64,000 nucleotides of DNA from Urechis unicinctus (Eukaryota; Annelida; Polychaeta; Xenopneusta; Urechidae). Shown here piece after piece: positions 43,590-56,302 of the stretch. A model generated the notes under the pieces. That model did not search any database and was not told where the DNA came from. It worked only from the letters and a program-made list of their open reading frames with translations. Each line of letters starts with the position of its first letter. Positions within the stretch are counted from its first letter, which is position 1. The stretch is taken from NCBI GenBank assembly GCA_034190875.2, contig CM067348.1, forward strand, positions 24,025,475 to 24,089,474. Reading direction: 5' to 3'. The translations under genes and the position numbers were made by a program.

Positions 43590-44881
43590 TCACATATACA
43601 CAAAATCTTTGTGTTTGTTAGGCTTTGGCTGTCGACCTGATCTTGCAACGGTTGGCGTTTTTGCTGTAGACGCAGGTGAAGAAGCCCCTGGAGGTGTTTG
43701 AGTTGTTTTAAGTGGAGTAGGACAAGTACTAGAAGTAGGGATCGGGACAGGCGTTTCATGCGCTAGCATCTTTGTAGGATCAGGTGGTTCAAGTGGGTTA
43801 GATGCTGGTGGTACACATAATTCTTCTGGTAGGGGTGAAACACAGTCCCGGATGTCAGTTGGGAGGGAGTGATGTTCAAATGGATGGACAGCTCCATTCT
43901 TCTCACCAGCCGATTGTTTTCCTCGACGGTGATCCAATAGGAGTCGGGCTGAGGGTGTCTTGACTCTATGGAGCCTGGTTTCCATTCAGGACAACCATCT
44001 TCCGTGAACCAAATAGGCTGATCCGGAACATATTCATCTCTTGATGTCTGAGTTGGGTTTAGGTGAGCAGCTCTCTTGTCTGCTAGTTTAGTCCGTTGCG
44101 AATCGCTGAGCTGAGAAGGTTGATACATCTTCCCAAGACGTGTGTTAATTCTTCTGTTGAAGAATAATTCTGCGGGCGAAGGTAGCTCACTGCTTGCCGG
44201 TGTATCATGGTATGCCAGTATCGCCATAGTCACTTGTAGCTCATTCTTGCACTTCTTTATCATCTGCTTCATAGTTTGTATGGCTCTCTCAGCACGCCCA
44301 TTTCCTTGGTGATAATGTGGACTTGACGTTGTGTGCTTGATTTCAAGAGTGTCACAGAAATTTTTGAACTTTTCAGATTTGAAGCATGGTCCGTTGTCAG
44401 ATATTATTCTTTCTGCAAGCCCGAACTTGCGAAAGTTGTTATTGAGTGATCTAATGACTGCATCTGACGTTGTGGATGTGATATAGTCAATAGTCATATA
44501 TCCGGAGAAGTAGTCGACTGAGACAAGTGCGGACTTACCTTGGATGTCCATAAGGTCTGTGGCAACAATTTCCATTGGGCGAGACGCTGCCACTTGACGA
44601 TCTGGGGCTCGAGGTTTTTGGTTTGCATGAATCTGACAGTCACTGCAGTGCAAAACCATTGCTTTGACATCGTCTTGTAAGTTTGGCCAATAAACGGTTC
44701 TCCTGGCACGCTGGAGTGTGGCTGTAAGACCTTGATGACCATCATGGAGTCGACGGAGAGTTTCCTCACGCAATGTTGATGGAACTAACACACGGTTGCC
44801 TTTCATAAGGAGTCCATCCAGGACAGCTAGTTCATCACGAAAACACCAGTACGGGCGGAGGCTATCTGAAAGAAGCTGCAT
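43590..44881 (-). pseudogene. Gypsy integrase
   Basis: Long minus-strand frame from MQLLSDSLRPYW with the HHCC zinc finger (HDGHQGLTATLQ ... HCSDCQIH), then the DDE core: ATDLMDIQGK (Asp), ISDNGPCFKSEKF (Asp) and HQGNGRAERAIQTMK (Glu), all three catalytic residues present, followed by the tail region. A frame change near 43,985 separates the proline-rich carboxy tail (to 43,590). Lies downstream of the RNase H part (44,903-45,121), separated by a stop. Confidence 0.9.
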
Positions 44882-44902
44882 ACTGTCAGGCCAACCTTCG
44901 AT

Positions 44903-46752
44903 TTATGTGCTCTCTAAGTTTTGAAAAGACAGGGTCAAACTTGGTTTCCTCTTGAAGTGTGTCGGTCTGATCTTCAGAACCAGTGCAATATTCACATCAA
45001 GATTGGCAATGGCAGGATGAGTTCCTGGTTGGACTAGTCTGGAGAGTGTGTCTGCCAATAGAACACTCTTTGCTCCCACATACTTAACTTGAAGATTATA
45101 TATCCTCAACCTCAGCAGCATTCGCTGAAGGCGAGCCGGGGTGAGGCTGATCGGTTTCCGGAGAATCGACTTGGCTTGTGGTCAGTGTGTATTGTGACAA
45201 GTCTGCCAAACACATAAACATGAAGCTTCTCACAAGCGAACAGAACTGCCAGGAGCTCTCTTTCAATATTCGAGTAGTCAGATTCTGTCTTTGTGAGTGA
45301 TTTGCTGAGGAACTTCACAGGTCTGCCGTCTTGAATGAGCACAGCACCCAAACTTTTCAGAGAAGCATCAGTTTCTATAATGGTTGGTTTGCTGGTGTCA
45401 AAGTGTGTGAGTTGAGTGGCGCGTGCAATTGCCTGTTTGATGGTGTCAAATTCCTGTTGCATGTCCCCTGTCCACACAAAGTGAACGTCTTTTTTCATAA
45501 GACTTCGCATCATGAACGTTTTCTTGGACAAATTGGGAATGTGAGTTGCCATGAAGTTGACTGAGCCGAGGAAACTTTGAAGTTCCTGTTTATTTTCTGG
45601 AGGTTGCAATTCCAGGATGGCTTTCACTTTCTTCGGATATGGCTCAACACCATGTGGGGAAATTACACGCCCAAAGTATTCAATTTTCTGTCTTTTGATT
45701 CGACATTTGTCAGGATTGAATTTGATCCCTGCAGTGCAAGCTTTGCTAATGGTTTCAAGGAGGTGTATGTTGTGCCGCTCTTCCGTGGACCCTTGAACCT
45801 TAATGTCATCAGCACATGGGAATGTGCCAGGAATACCTGCCATAGCCTTGTCCATCTGTTCACAAAATATTTCAGAGGACACTGACAATCCAAAAGGTAA
45901 CCTGACAAAACAATACTTCTTGAGCGGCGTGTTAAATGCTGTGAGATGCTGCCTTTTGTCGCCGAGTTTTTTGGTCCAGTAACCGCTTTTCGCATCAAGT
46001 GTGGAGAAGTATTGCCCTTTACTGAAGCTATGTTGTGCATCTTCCCAAGAGGCTGTGTAGTGCACACTCCGAATGAGGTATCGGTTGAGATTTTGCGGAT
46101 CCAGGCAGATTCGAATGTCACCATTTTTCTTGGAGACGATGACGAGGTTGTGGACCCAGTTGGTCGTTTCAGGGCAGGGTTTGATAATGCCTTCTTTTTC
46201 CATCTTGTCCAACTCTTGTTTGAGCTTGGGTAATACACTTAGAGCGACGGCACGAGGAGGTAACTGGACAGGTTTGGCCTCTGGTGATAACTTAAGTTCA
46301 ACCTCACCTTCAAATAGGCCGACTGTTCCGTCGAATGTTTCAGGAAAAATGACCTTCAGGTCATTGAGCGGATCGCCTGTTTTCTTCCCCAGTGGAAGGT
46401 GTTTCTTCCATTTCTGCTGAAGGGATATGTAATTGACTTCACTCTCTTCAGTGATATGAACAGCTTCAATGTTCCGATCCATGTTTACGTTGCTTTGGAT
46501 ACAAGTTTTAGCTACATCCACTAGCTTGAAAAGTTTGCAGAAATCAAGCCCCAGGATAAGTTCACTGCCAAGTTCAGTAACCATAATCTTGACCTTATCC
46601 GTGTGTTTATTACAGGTAGCCTTGACTGTCAGCTCACCACAGTTTATCATATCAGCACCTGTCACGCCACGCAACCGTGTTTTACTTGGAGTGAGATCAT
46701 TGCGACACAGCCCAATATCTTCAAACATCAACAATGGTATGCACGTCACCAT
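44903..46752 (-). pseudogene. Gypsy protease, reverse transcriptase and RNase H
   Basis: Minus strand. The protease Asp lies at the frame junction (VDTGA near 46,752), with LILGLDFC as its flap-side partner. Reverse transcriptase follows with RLPFGLSVSSEIFCEQMD and CADDIKV, where the usual Tyr/Phe of the x-x-D-D box is Cys. RNase H has ETDASLKSLGAVL, SNIERELLAVLFA and VTIHTDHKP. A frame change after the last motif moves to 44,903-45,121 (VKYVGAKSVLLADTLSRL). The Cys in the catalytic box and the frame break suggest loss of activity. Confidence 0.88.
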
Positions 46753-47570
46753 GCACCTGTGTCAACCTTGCCTTGAAGTACAGCTGGAGTCGGCGTGTGA
46801 AATTTAACATCAGCGAGAATCTCTCTCGTCTTGCCATCTACACTATTGACAGAGACAACACCAACATCATATGCAGATCCACGGTCATCATCACTGGAAT
46901 CAGTCTCTGACGCCTGTACCTCATTCTGGGTTTTGGGCTTGCCTTTGCATTTTTGCTTGAATTTGCATGCTCTCTCAAAATGGCCCCTCTTGTAGCAAAA
47001 ATTGCACTTCATCCCTTTAGCTGGGCATTCGGCATTCGTCATAGGGGTGTGGACTGCCACCACATCAAGCACACTTTTTCTTCCTATCAGCATCTGGCTT
47101 CAAGGCTGTTGGTTTGGACCTCATCTTGCTTTTCTGGCCATTTGGCTGGGACTGTTTAGTTGGGTCTCTTGAGTATGTTGCATTAATCTGGCATGACTCA
47201 CTTAGATGTTTCATTGTGATGTCTACCGCCTCATACTGGCGTAACAGGTCTAGACAGTTTTTAACAGTAACATCTTTCCCTCTTGACATTAGTTTGCGTT
47301 TGCACTCAGCAATGGTGCACCCATGGATGAGCTTGTCTACGATCAGGAAGTCAGACTGCTCTGGGAAGTCTGCTAAGCGAAATAGTTCTAATAATCTGCT
47401 GTAGAAAGTTGTTGTGTTTTCACTTGGTTTCTGTCTGACATTGTAAAAGTCCTCTCTTGCTTCTCGGAAGAGAGTTGAGTGAGTGAGACATTTCGCGAGA
47501 CAATCGAGCAGGTCTTCTGCTTTTTGTATCCTCATGTCTGGATGTTCTGACTGTCTGGCCTCTATCAACG
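46746..47570 (-). pseudogene. Gypsy gag with zinc knuckle, truncated
   Basis: Minus-strand gag: a helical domain (FYNVRQKPSENTTTFYSRLL, LADFPEQSDFLIVDKLIHGC), a basic linker and, in the next frame, a CCHC zinc knuckle (CNFCYKRGHFERAC near 46,975) after ECPAKGMK. A TGA stop and a frame shift lie between linker and knuckle around 47,050-47,065. Residues before TLIEARQSEHPD come from flanking NRF intron DNA, so the true gag start is missing. Confidence 0.85.
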
Positions 47571-50500
47571 TTTCTGAAATGATAATTAGATTTGATGACA
47601 TTATGTATACGTGTGTTGTCTGTGTGTACAGTGCATGGGGTGGACATGGTATCTGGCTAATGACTTCCAGTTCTACGTCATTGCCCCACTCTTTGTCTTT
47701 TTCCTCTATAGGTGAGTGTCATAGTGTGATTTCCATTCGGCGTCCGTCCCCTGAACGACAACTAACTCTCTGTGCAAAGCAAAGAGTATCGCTTCTGGCT
47801 TCTGGGCTGCAAAAGCTTATTTTACAGGAGAAAAACAAATGGATGTCACACATGGCGATATGGATGTATAATGGCAGTGAATAGCGCTTGTAAGTTGAAA
47901 ACATAAGCCTCAAACTTAATTCCATCGCACGGAAGCCGTAGTCTATACGCATAGGCGCATTGTTATCAAATCACCACGCTGATGCGATGTATATCAACTC
48001 CGAATTATGTAATATTTTTCAAAGCGATTATAAATTATTATCTTTAGATGGCCAAAGATTGGAATCCCGCTTCTGGCTGCAGGATTCGCTGGCCATATAG
48101 CGGCAACAGGCTACATTACACAGTACGTGATATCTGTAAGAATACCGGACCTTATTTCATTGCGTTTCTGTTAGTTTTTCACAGATGCTAATGAATATAT
48201 TGGGTTTCTTCTAGCCAGGTTGAAATAGGCAACATGGATGGTATGGCTGACCTGTATATCAAACCATGGTGTCGATTTGGGCCTTATGCTATAGGAATAC
48301 TAACTGGCCACATTATGTACAGAACCAAATGCAAGGCAAACATCCATTGGGTAATTATACCTTCTTATTGGTTTTTAAAAATATTATTCCTATCATCATG
48401 ATACGTCATAATTGCTCAATTCTATCACTCCCTATTTCATCATACATCTCTCACCGTTGTAGACATCATATAGCGCTCTGATATTTGCGTACCGTTAAAC
48501 GCTATACTGACCTTACATTCCTTCGATGCGGCACTTTTAATGAGATAATCGTCTTAAGGCAGCTGCTTTTTTCTGTCTGAACAGACTATTATTGCACTGG
48601 GTTGGATTTTAGCTATCGTTTTCTTTACGGCATCAGTGTATGGTAACTTCCAACGCCAATGGCGCTGTGAAGAATGTAATGGATACTGGAGTTTAGGTTT
48701 ACACGTGTTTTTTCTTCACCATCCGCCGACCTTTATTTGCTGCCGCTGTAGCCTGGATGATGTTTGCTTGCTGTTCCGGATATGGCGGTATTCTTCCTTC
48801 TACGTCACCATCAACATATATTTGAAGATTAACCAATTTACTATATGATCTTCATTATTTGATTATAAATTCATTCTTAAGAGGCTTGCGACTTCAATGT
48901 ATCATACCACGATTGGCCCAGATAAATCCTATCGTAAGAGCTTTGATTTGTGTCGTCTGTTTGTAGCGTTTATCAACACATTTCTCTCGTGGAAGGTGTT
49001 CGTCCCGCTGGGAAAGTTAACCTACGTCGGCTACCTTATTCACCCCATACTGCTCTATTACTTCTACTACGCCGGCAAGCGACTTGTCTATGTGGATGAA
49101 CTGACAATGGTGAGATGTGTCTTTGTGTTGAGCTGGGTGTGATTGTGAGGAGCTGGGTGTGATTGTGTGAAGCATGTTGTGATTGAGGTGTGGGTGTGGT
49201 GTGTGTGTGAAGCATGTTGTGATTGTGCATAGTTGAGGGTGTAGTGATTGTGTGGGTGTGATCGTGGGGAGTGGGTGTGTTGTGATGTGGTGGGCGTGAT
49301 TGTGAGGAGGTGGTGGGTGTGTGATTGTGAGAAGCTGGGCGTGATTGTGGTGGAGGTGGGTGTGTTTGTGAGAACAGTTATGTGATTGGTGGAGCGGGTG
49401 TGATTTGTGGAACAGGGTATGATGTTTGTGGAGGTATGGGGTGTGGTGGTGTGGGAGGTTGGTGTGATTGTGTGGAGCGGGGTGTGATTTGGGCGAACTG
49501 GGTGTGATTGTGTGGATCTGGGTAGCATTTTGTCGAGCTGTATTGGTTTACCCGGGTGTTGGCATGATGCGAGGGGTTGTGTGTGATTTTAGCTGGATGT
49601 GATTTAGAGTAGCTGTGTTTGACTGTGAGAGATGGGTGGGGTAGTCAAGGGGTTGTGTGTGAGTGAGAGGGATGGGTATGGTAGTCAAGGGGTTGTGTGT
49701 GAGTGAGAGGGATGGGTGTGGTAGTCAAGGGGTTAAGTGTGAGGGAGAGGGATGGGTGTGGTAGTCAAGGGGTTAAGTGTGAGGGAGAGAGATGGGTGTG
49801 GTTTTGATGGGTTGTAGGACGATTGTGAGAGAGTGTTGTAGGGGATATAATCAGAACGATGCTACTTTGGTATTCCGTTTATTGTTGGAAGAAAACCTTC
49901 GACAGGTTTCTTTTTAATTACTTTTGGTGTATCATACCTTCGACATTTGTTTTGCTGTACGTATATTTATTGTATACTGCGTGTAGATAATCGCCAACTT
50001 TCTGTACATTACTGTGTACTGTGTGTACATTATTGTGTGCTGTGTGTACATTGGCATGTTCGATGTGAACATTATAATGTGTGTAGATTACTATTAACTG
50101 TGTGTTCATTACCGTTAACTGTATGTCGGTTTCCATGTTCTGTGCGTACATTACCGTATACTGTGTGTAGATTTTCGTGTATTGTGTGTAGATTGTCGTG
50201 TATTGTGTGAAGATTACCGTGAACTGTTTGTGGATTACTGTGTACTATGTGTAGATCATTGTTTACTGTTTGTAGAATATTTTGTAGTGTGTATAGATTG
50301 CAATGTATTGTGTGTAGGTTGTGGTGTATTGTATGAAGATTATCGTATACTGGTTATTGTGCACTGTGCGTACACTATTGTGTACTGTGTGTACATTATT
50401 GTGTATTGTGTGTATATTATTGTGTACTGTGTGTACATTATTGTGTACTGTGTGTACACTATTGTGTACTGTGTGTACATTATTGTGTATTGTGTGTATA

Positions 50501-51078
50501 TTATTGTGTATTGTGTGTACATTATTGTGTACTGTGTGTACATTATTGTGTACTGTGTGTACACTATTGTGTACTGTTTGTACATTATTGTGTATTGTGT
50601 GTATATTAATGTGTACTGTGTGTGCATTATTGTGTACTGTGTGTACATAATTGTGTACTGTGTGTACATTGTTGTGTACTGTGTGTACATAATTGTGTTG
50701 TGAACTGTGTACATTATTGTGTACTGTGTGTACATTATTGTGTACTGTGTGTACATTATTGTGTACTGTGTGTACATTATTGTGTACTGTGTGTATATTA
50801 TTATGTACTGTGTTTACATTATTGTGTACTGTGTGTACATTATTGTGTACTGTGTGTAGATTATCTACTATGGAGCAGTCCTCTTCTACACATGCGTCCT
50901 CTCTTTTGTGATCAGCCTCGTTTTCGAAGTACCCATGTTATCACTGAAAGAGTTCTTATTCCAAGACATTGATATTACTTGGTCAGATAATTCAAATAAA
51001 TGTACGTTCAGAAAAACAGCCACTGTGAAAGCTCTCATTATCAATCCCGCGTTCCCAGTCTCCCTCTACAGCCGGTGA
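47571..51078 (+). pseudogene. NRF-6-like acyltransferase gene, 3' half copy A
   Basis: Exons equivalent to 9-14 of the gene at 57,058: 47,632-47,711 (CMGWTWYLANDFQFYVIAPL), 48,048-48,122, 48,215-48,350 (DLYIKPWCRFGPYAIGILTG), 48,585-48,787, 48,922-49,109 (GKLTYVGYLIHPILLYYFYY) and 50,860-51,078, ending in a stop. Exons 1-8 are absent; a Gypsy element abuts at 47,570. Exon 12 has six T where copy B has five (near 48,710), shifting the frame after LGLHVFF. The last exon reads openly (LSLKEFLFQDIDITW and on). Protein role: the membrane-embedded acyltransferase-3 domain of nose-resistant-to-fluoxetine-type proteins, implicated in lipid/small-molecule transport in nematodes. Nearly identical to copy B, introns included, so recent. 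Without a start it is a pseudogene unless spliced to unseen exons. Confidence 0.85.
49110..50859. repeat. Minisatellite-filled intron 13, copy A
   Basis: The whole intron between exons 13 and 14 is repeat. From about 49,125 to 49,830: GT-rich short repeats (ggtgtgattgtg; then ggggttgtgtgtgagtgaga units). From about 49,990 to 50,859: copies of a 21-bp unit (gtgtacattattgtgtact), fading into variants at the left. The final unit carries gtgtag instead of gtgtac and provides the AG acceptor of exon 14. Open frames here are artefacts of the 21-bp period. Confidence 0.92.
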
Positions 51079-52085
51079 CCTTTTGACCCTTTATTACAAA
51101 GTAATCTAAAACATATCCCTAATGTGGTGCTGCAGTCAACAACGGCATTGTTGGGAAGGTCAGATCAAGGCGCAAATCTATGGCTGGACGATTTGTTGGT
51201 CGATCCAACTGTAGTCACCTGAATCGTACATGCACTAATCTAATCCAAGTTCCATCGGACACACGTGGAGTTCACCACTCATGAAATAAATGACGATAGC
51301 ACTTCCGCTTTAAATGTTAAACTACTACTTAATAAGATGGCATGACCAGTAGATTAATACTGAGGGAGGAATATGCTTCAGCTGCTTACTGACAATGACA
51401 CGCAGTTTGTCGAATTACGAGTCACTAGCCTGGACTCCAACGTTACCCACTGACAAATGAACCCCTCAAGCAGTCTTGTTTCTAATCATCTGCACGTCAA
51501 ACATTGCTAATGAGAGACCCTTTAATCCCTGTGGTACCTGATATTTGTTCTGCTTGAGATATAATATATTGTCCGTATAAGTGATCCCCGCGTGGTAAAC
51601 CATTTCGTGCTCATCTGTGAAATATTTGAGGTGAGAACTGTTCCATTGATCAGTAAGGAAAATTGTTCGTTCTTCCCTGCATTTATATTGAAAGCAGGCT
51701 GGAGTACAAAATAACCACTTGGGCAAGACCTTTTTCTACAAAGCCTAATCTGAAATGCTCTCTTACTTTAGCGATGTACCCACCAATCTGCAAACAAATT
51801 AAAAGATGCAGACAAATATATAAGGTTATATTGAACCCTATCACAACCGTGTGTTTTTCTTGTTAGATTCCCATTGTTCTGCAGGGTGTGGACAATTGGT
51901 GGATCCACCATTATCTCCGTCAAATCCACGTAGATTCCATATGAATATTTACACGCGAAAAATCAATTATCTATCCACGTAAATAATGCGTTGATTTTTG
52001 ATTGAAAAATCCTCTTGGTGTACTTTCATGTGAAGCTGGACAACAGATTAATTCATAGGTATATACTCCATCTAAATACATATAA
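51079..52085. other. Region downstream of NRF copy A
   Basis: No recognised gene. A minus-strand frame at 51,466-51,726 (86 residues, CREERTIFLTDQWNSSHLKY) has no family I recognise. Around 51,895-51,975 sequence words resemble the arms of the 34,142-37,111 transposon (ggtggatccacca, aaatccacgtagattcc), possibly a decayed end. Confidence 0.35.
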
Positions 52086-52780
52086 TATAACAATTTTAAT
52101 TATTCAATTTCATGAGATTCTAGTTATTGTAGTGTTAGTCATCATAACGTTACCTTAAATATGTCATGACGAATACATGTTAACTTCCGGAGAGTTGGAG
52201 TTCCGCCGGTTTGAATTGTACGATGGTCGTAACCGTACACGCGGTGAACGATACATGAGTTTCAATTTTACACGATAATTACACAAATGTACATATGAAG
52301 AATAATTTTTCACATATATGAATGTTTATTAACAAGTTGAGTTAGTTTACGTGTGAGATTTTGTCAAAGCCGATTTAATCCGGTTAGACAAATTTTTAAA
52401 AATTCATGTTTATTTTGAATGACAAGTTCGGTTGCTGCGCGCACGCACAGACAAGGTTCTTCGCAAGCGAACTTTTGCTTTCCGAATTTTATTATTTAAG
52501 TATATGTGTCATTTTGTCAATGATTATCTTTTGGCAATACCTACCTTACAGGGGGGATATGTATTCAACGATATCGCATTGACAATTGAAAAAAGATAAC
52601 ACGTATGGATTCCCGAAGCCTGGAGGGGGCACTTGGCCTTGTCCTGAGCAGGGGTGTGCCCCGGGGGCTTGTGAAAGATTTTCTGGTTATATCACAGGAT
52701 TAACCTTCATTCACTCTAGAAACTGACCACAAACCGCTAGTTGCTCTGCTTGGCTCTAAATCTTGACACTCTCGCATCTT
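52086..52780. repeat. Inverted-repeat partner R2 with Gypsy RNase H fragment
   Basis: Opposite-orientation copy of 42,505-43,262. At its right end the plus strand reads FTLETDHKPLVALLGSKS then a stop, an RNase H fragment of a Gypsy element. At its left end the sequence continues tataatataacaatttt where R1 has the Gypsy LTR, so R2 shows the un-inserted state of that site. Confidence 0.8.
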
Positions 52781-53639
52781 ACCAAAGAACGAGTGTGGTG
52801 TTGGAAAATGGTTGGTAGTGTATGGTCGGGGAAAATGAATCGTGGCTACGGGATTAGATAAGGAGCAATGTTGTTTTTTTGATCGGTGATGATGTCTTCG
52901 AAATGGTCGTGACAAATACAAGCAGACTTCGTAGGAGCTTCAGTTTATTCTGCCATTGTCCAATACACTCACGAGTATTACATGGCAAACTGAAGAGCGA
53001 TAGCCCTCACAGTTTCTTTGCTATTTTGAGCACAGCAAGTAGGCATTTTGAAGCCATTACTCACGAATTCTTAATGAAGGTTGATTAATAGATGTCCTTT
53101 CTCGAGGAGGAGCGTTGAACACGTATTTTGGTGGATTTAACAAACCAATAGACTTCACACATCGCTACCCGCTCACGATAAACACTACCTACATCACAAG
53201 GTGTAGTCAATGTCGCTCTGGAATGAGTCTCGCGAACGGCAGAAAAGGGCTTGCGTTTATTCTTCTGTATTTTTGTTCAATAGCGTGCTGCAACACCATT
53301 GTTTAACGGGAAAAAATCATGGAAATGAAATCAAGAGCCTGTTGTGATAAATTTTTAGGCGAATTTCTTATCAAAGTCCTGCTTTAAGTGTCCGTAATAG
53401 GCAGCTGCATATTAGCGAAAGATGTTCGTTATCGGCATGTCTACTCAGTTATCAATTTAATAAACCGAACAGCTGCGACTTTAAACAAATGTCCATTATT
53501 ATGTTATTATTATGTTATTCACAGCAGTCAGCAGAGGCAGATCGTACTGTTCGCATGTAGATCTAGCTACCTGTTAGACATATATATCATATTGTTATCA
53601 GAATGACATACCTGGTTTGGGGAATTCACCATTCCACTA
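52781..53639. other. Region without recognised feature
   Basis: No gene, array or element end that I can support. It lies between the Gypsy fragment and the SLC5 pseudogene. Confidence 0.35.
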
Positions 53640-54970
53640 GCCAGGGGGGTCACAGTCCTGGACCTGGATGTAACAACATCCGAAGGTGAGGACGGCGGTG
53701 AGAATGTTCAGCAGCGCAATGCTGACATAGTCAGGAAAGATTTTACTTCAAAACTGTGTCCGGGGAAAGTTAAAACAACTTGTCTTTTATATCTTATTTG
53801 AATCAATTTGCTCAGAGTTTTTTATTGGTAAATGTAGTGGTTAAATGATTCTTGGAATAACACCTTCTTTGCTGACCGTCGAGCCTCGCGCAGGGAACTA
53901 ACGGCAGATATCCGCTGGATCAAGAGCTTGTGACGTTCTGTAGAGGAAATACCACGTCCATGACAACCCAATTACGTAGCCCCACGCCGTATGACGCGTC
54001 TGCGGGTTGGGATCAAAGTTGAAGATCAAAGCAGATGAGACTGAGCTAATTCTGTGGATGATTTTTTTAAGAAATAATTACCTACAATGCCAAGTAACTT
54101 TAGGTACAGATTTTTACGAAGAATTTCAATGTGATATTAAGCTGGAGTATATGTTAGTTTTAACCTGCGAAGGTTTTTATAAACTGACCACACAGCAATC
54201 GACCATAATTTGCCATAATGTGTAAGAACTAGTTTCTCCAGTTTCTTACATGACTACACTAGATAATAGGAATTTAAAGACTCGAGTGTCAGCTCCAAAA
54301 TGATCCGTACTCAAACCACTGGCTCCTGCTCTGGTTGCTGGCAAAAGCATACACGTCCAAATGCTTGGTCAGCAGGATGGACGACACTCGACACACCTTA
54401 TAATAATATACAGTGGGGGAAAAAGCAATAGGTGCTCGGATTCCAACGATGGGTTTCCGCGCGATGGTTGGGTTATATGAAATCAGAATCCAAACGTTTG
54501 TTGTGAATGGCCAAAAATGTTAAATCTTTTCTCGTTGCCCCTGGAGTATCGAATCGACACAACAATAATGGCCATGTTTTTACCTGAATCTGGAAAGCCA
54601 AAAGACCCGCCATCATGACGTGTAATTGGAACACATCCATCCACACCACTGCTTTGATGCCTCCCTGAGAGTTGTATATTGCATGTTATCAATATTTGCC
54701 GAGAACAATGTCTGTTCGATGTTTTCAGTAAGCAAATGACAATACACGACATGTATGGTTTCTGCTTCAGCAGCTGTACAGGACAATGCTGGTTGATTCA
54801 TGTTTAGAGCAGCTTCAATTGCAACAGTTGAGAACTATTTTACTGCATAAATCTTTAGATTATCACAAGGATCTGTTTTTGATTATGCATCACTTGACTT
54901 ACAACTGATGAGTAGAAGACGTAGACGGCAGCCATGATGGGAATCGACCAGCTGCATGGGAAACCGGAAG
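53640..54970 (-). pseudogene. Decayed SLC5 symporter copy, introns retained
   Basis: Minus-strand paralogue of the gene at 888-5,929. Equivalent exons: 54,903-54,970 (WSIPIMAAVYVFYSS), 54,584-54,664 (GGIKAVVWMDVFQLHVMMAG), 54,316-54,381 (HLDVYAFASNQSR), about 53,877-54,040 (NFDPNPQTRHTAWGYVIGLS) and about 53,640-53,740 (IALLNILTAVLTFGCCYI, QDCDP). The first three have the same lengths as in the parent (68, 81 and 66 bases). Damage: an extra base after TSQA shifts the frame to a stop; the 54,316 exon has lost its gt donor (gtttgag); the last exon lacks about 30 bases and ends in a stop. The upstream YMGVSIYAP exon and all exons after CDP were not found. Introns show a DNA-level duplication, not a processed copy. 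Confidence 0.88.
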
Positions 54971-55544
54971 CTGTAAAAAATCATCAATGACTTCAGAAAT
55001 GAAATAATTAACAACGCATTGATTTATTAAGGATTTATCTCAGTAGTGATTGGTGAAAATAGGCTTTCCTCGGGTTTCGAACCAGCGACGCCTAATACGA
55101 AAAAATAAACGAACGCCGTACAATTCTGGCAGAGGCAACATTCGTTGAGGGAACCATTATTATCATCTGCCGGGGTAGGGGGTGGGGCTGGGCTATATAG
55201 GGGTGTACGGTTCAATTTTAGTTCCACACCCCTCATGTGAGGGCAATTTTGTCTTTTATTGCATCAGGGCGAAGGGTCATAATGTTTGGACAACTTAACT
55301 TTATGTCGTACTTATGTCCACGAGTAATGTAAGGTATTCGGTATATCTGGGACTAAATGAAGGATAGGCTCACTGCGTTAAGAATACTTAGTAGTGATCC
55401 GACCACGCGAACAGACTTGCAACCGTATCGTCTTTCCAAAAACTCAAATATTAAGGATCAACATTGGCGCTACTGCGAAAATATATTTTATTGATTTCGC
55501 TCTCAAGCACTAACCATTCTCATGGAGAAGATACCTAAACACTA

Positions 55545-55726
<182 letters not shown>

Positions 55727-56164
55727 CTGTACATATATATAACGCATTGCACCTTCACTTCAATAGCTTTGCATTGTAATGGTCATAAGCTGGCGGATTC
55801 CCCTGTTCAGCAAATATTCACTCCAGAATTCGTAAAATAACTATCCCAAAAGTATTGATATAATCCATCGCACCAAACGAATGAACCGAACAAGTTAGAT
55901 TAGTCTTTCATTCATTCCTGTAGAAATGAAAAATTAGTTGAGACTATTTTCCCCTTTTCTGAAGTATAACGTGACACAAAAGGAAACATCAAACGAGAGC
56001 GCCTTGTTCGTCGCTGATTGGTAGTTGAGCTCCCTGTTGTTCACCCATGAGTCACGCTCTTCAGGCGGTCATGTGACTCCATGCGCCAGCACGCACCTCC
56101 AGAGCGCATGATGTGGATGACGTACGTCCATGTGACATGGATGCCCTGTCCCAAGCTTACATAG

Positions 56165-56302
<138 letters not shown>

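Larger units (their letters stand above)
43263..47570 (-). mobile_element. Ty3/Gypsy retrotransposon, 5'-truncated, with one short LTR
   Basis: Minus-strand element with gag, protease, reverse transcriptase, RNase H and integrase in Gypsy order. Its 3' LTR is 43,263-43,378 (116 bp), starting tgttgtaataatag and ending atacaaca, so the ends are inverted TGTTGT/ACAACA; a purine tract (ataaggggca) precedes it and AATAAA lies inside. No 5' LTR is present: the element stops at about 47,570 in the gag region and joins directly to intron sequence of the NRF-6-like gene copy. Coding parts carry several frame breaks. No envelope gene was seen. Confidence 0.85.

Noticed and set aside
41467..47570. One single Gypsy element spanning 41.5-47.6 kb
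   Set aside because: Two separate integrase zinc fingers and two separate D-D core regions are present, and an LTR plus a non-Gypsy inverted repeat lie between them, so there are two elements.
43263..47570. Endogenous retrovirus with an envelope gene
   Set aside because: No third reading frame with signal peptide or membrane anchor was found after integrase; gag-pol only.
49918..50972. Multiple 100-170 residue frames rich in Cys-Val-Tyr or Tyr-Thr-Gln
   Set aside because: All come from the 21-bp minisatellite within NRF intron 13; the same artefact recurs at 63.0-63.9 kb.
47632..51078. Copy A as an independent complete NRF gene
   Set aside because: Exons 1-8, including the signal peptide and NRF domain, are missing, replaced by Gypsy sequence, and exon 12 is frameshifted.
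53640..54970. Processed (retrocopied) SLC5 pseudogene
   Set aside because: Introns with recognisable borders are kept between the exons and there is no poly(A) tail.
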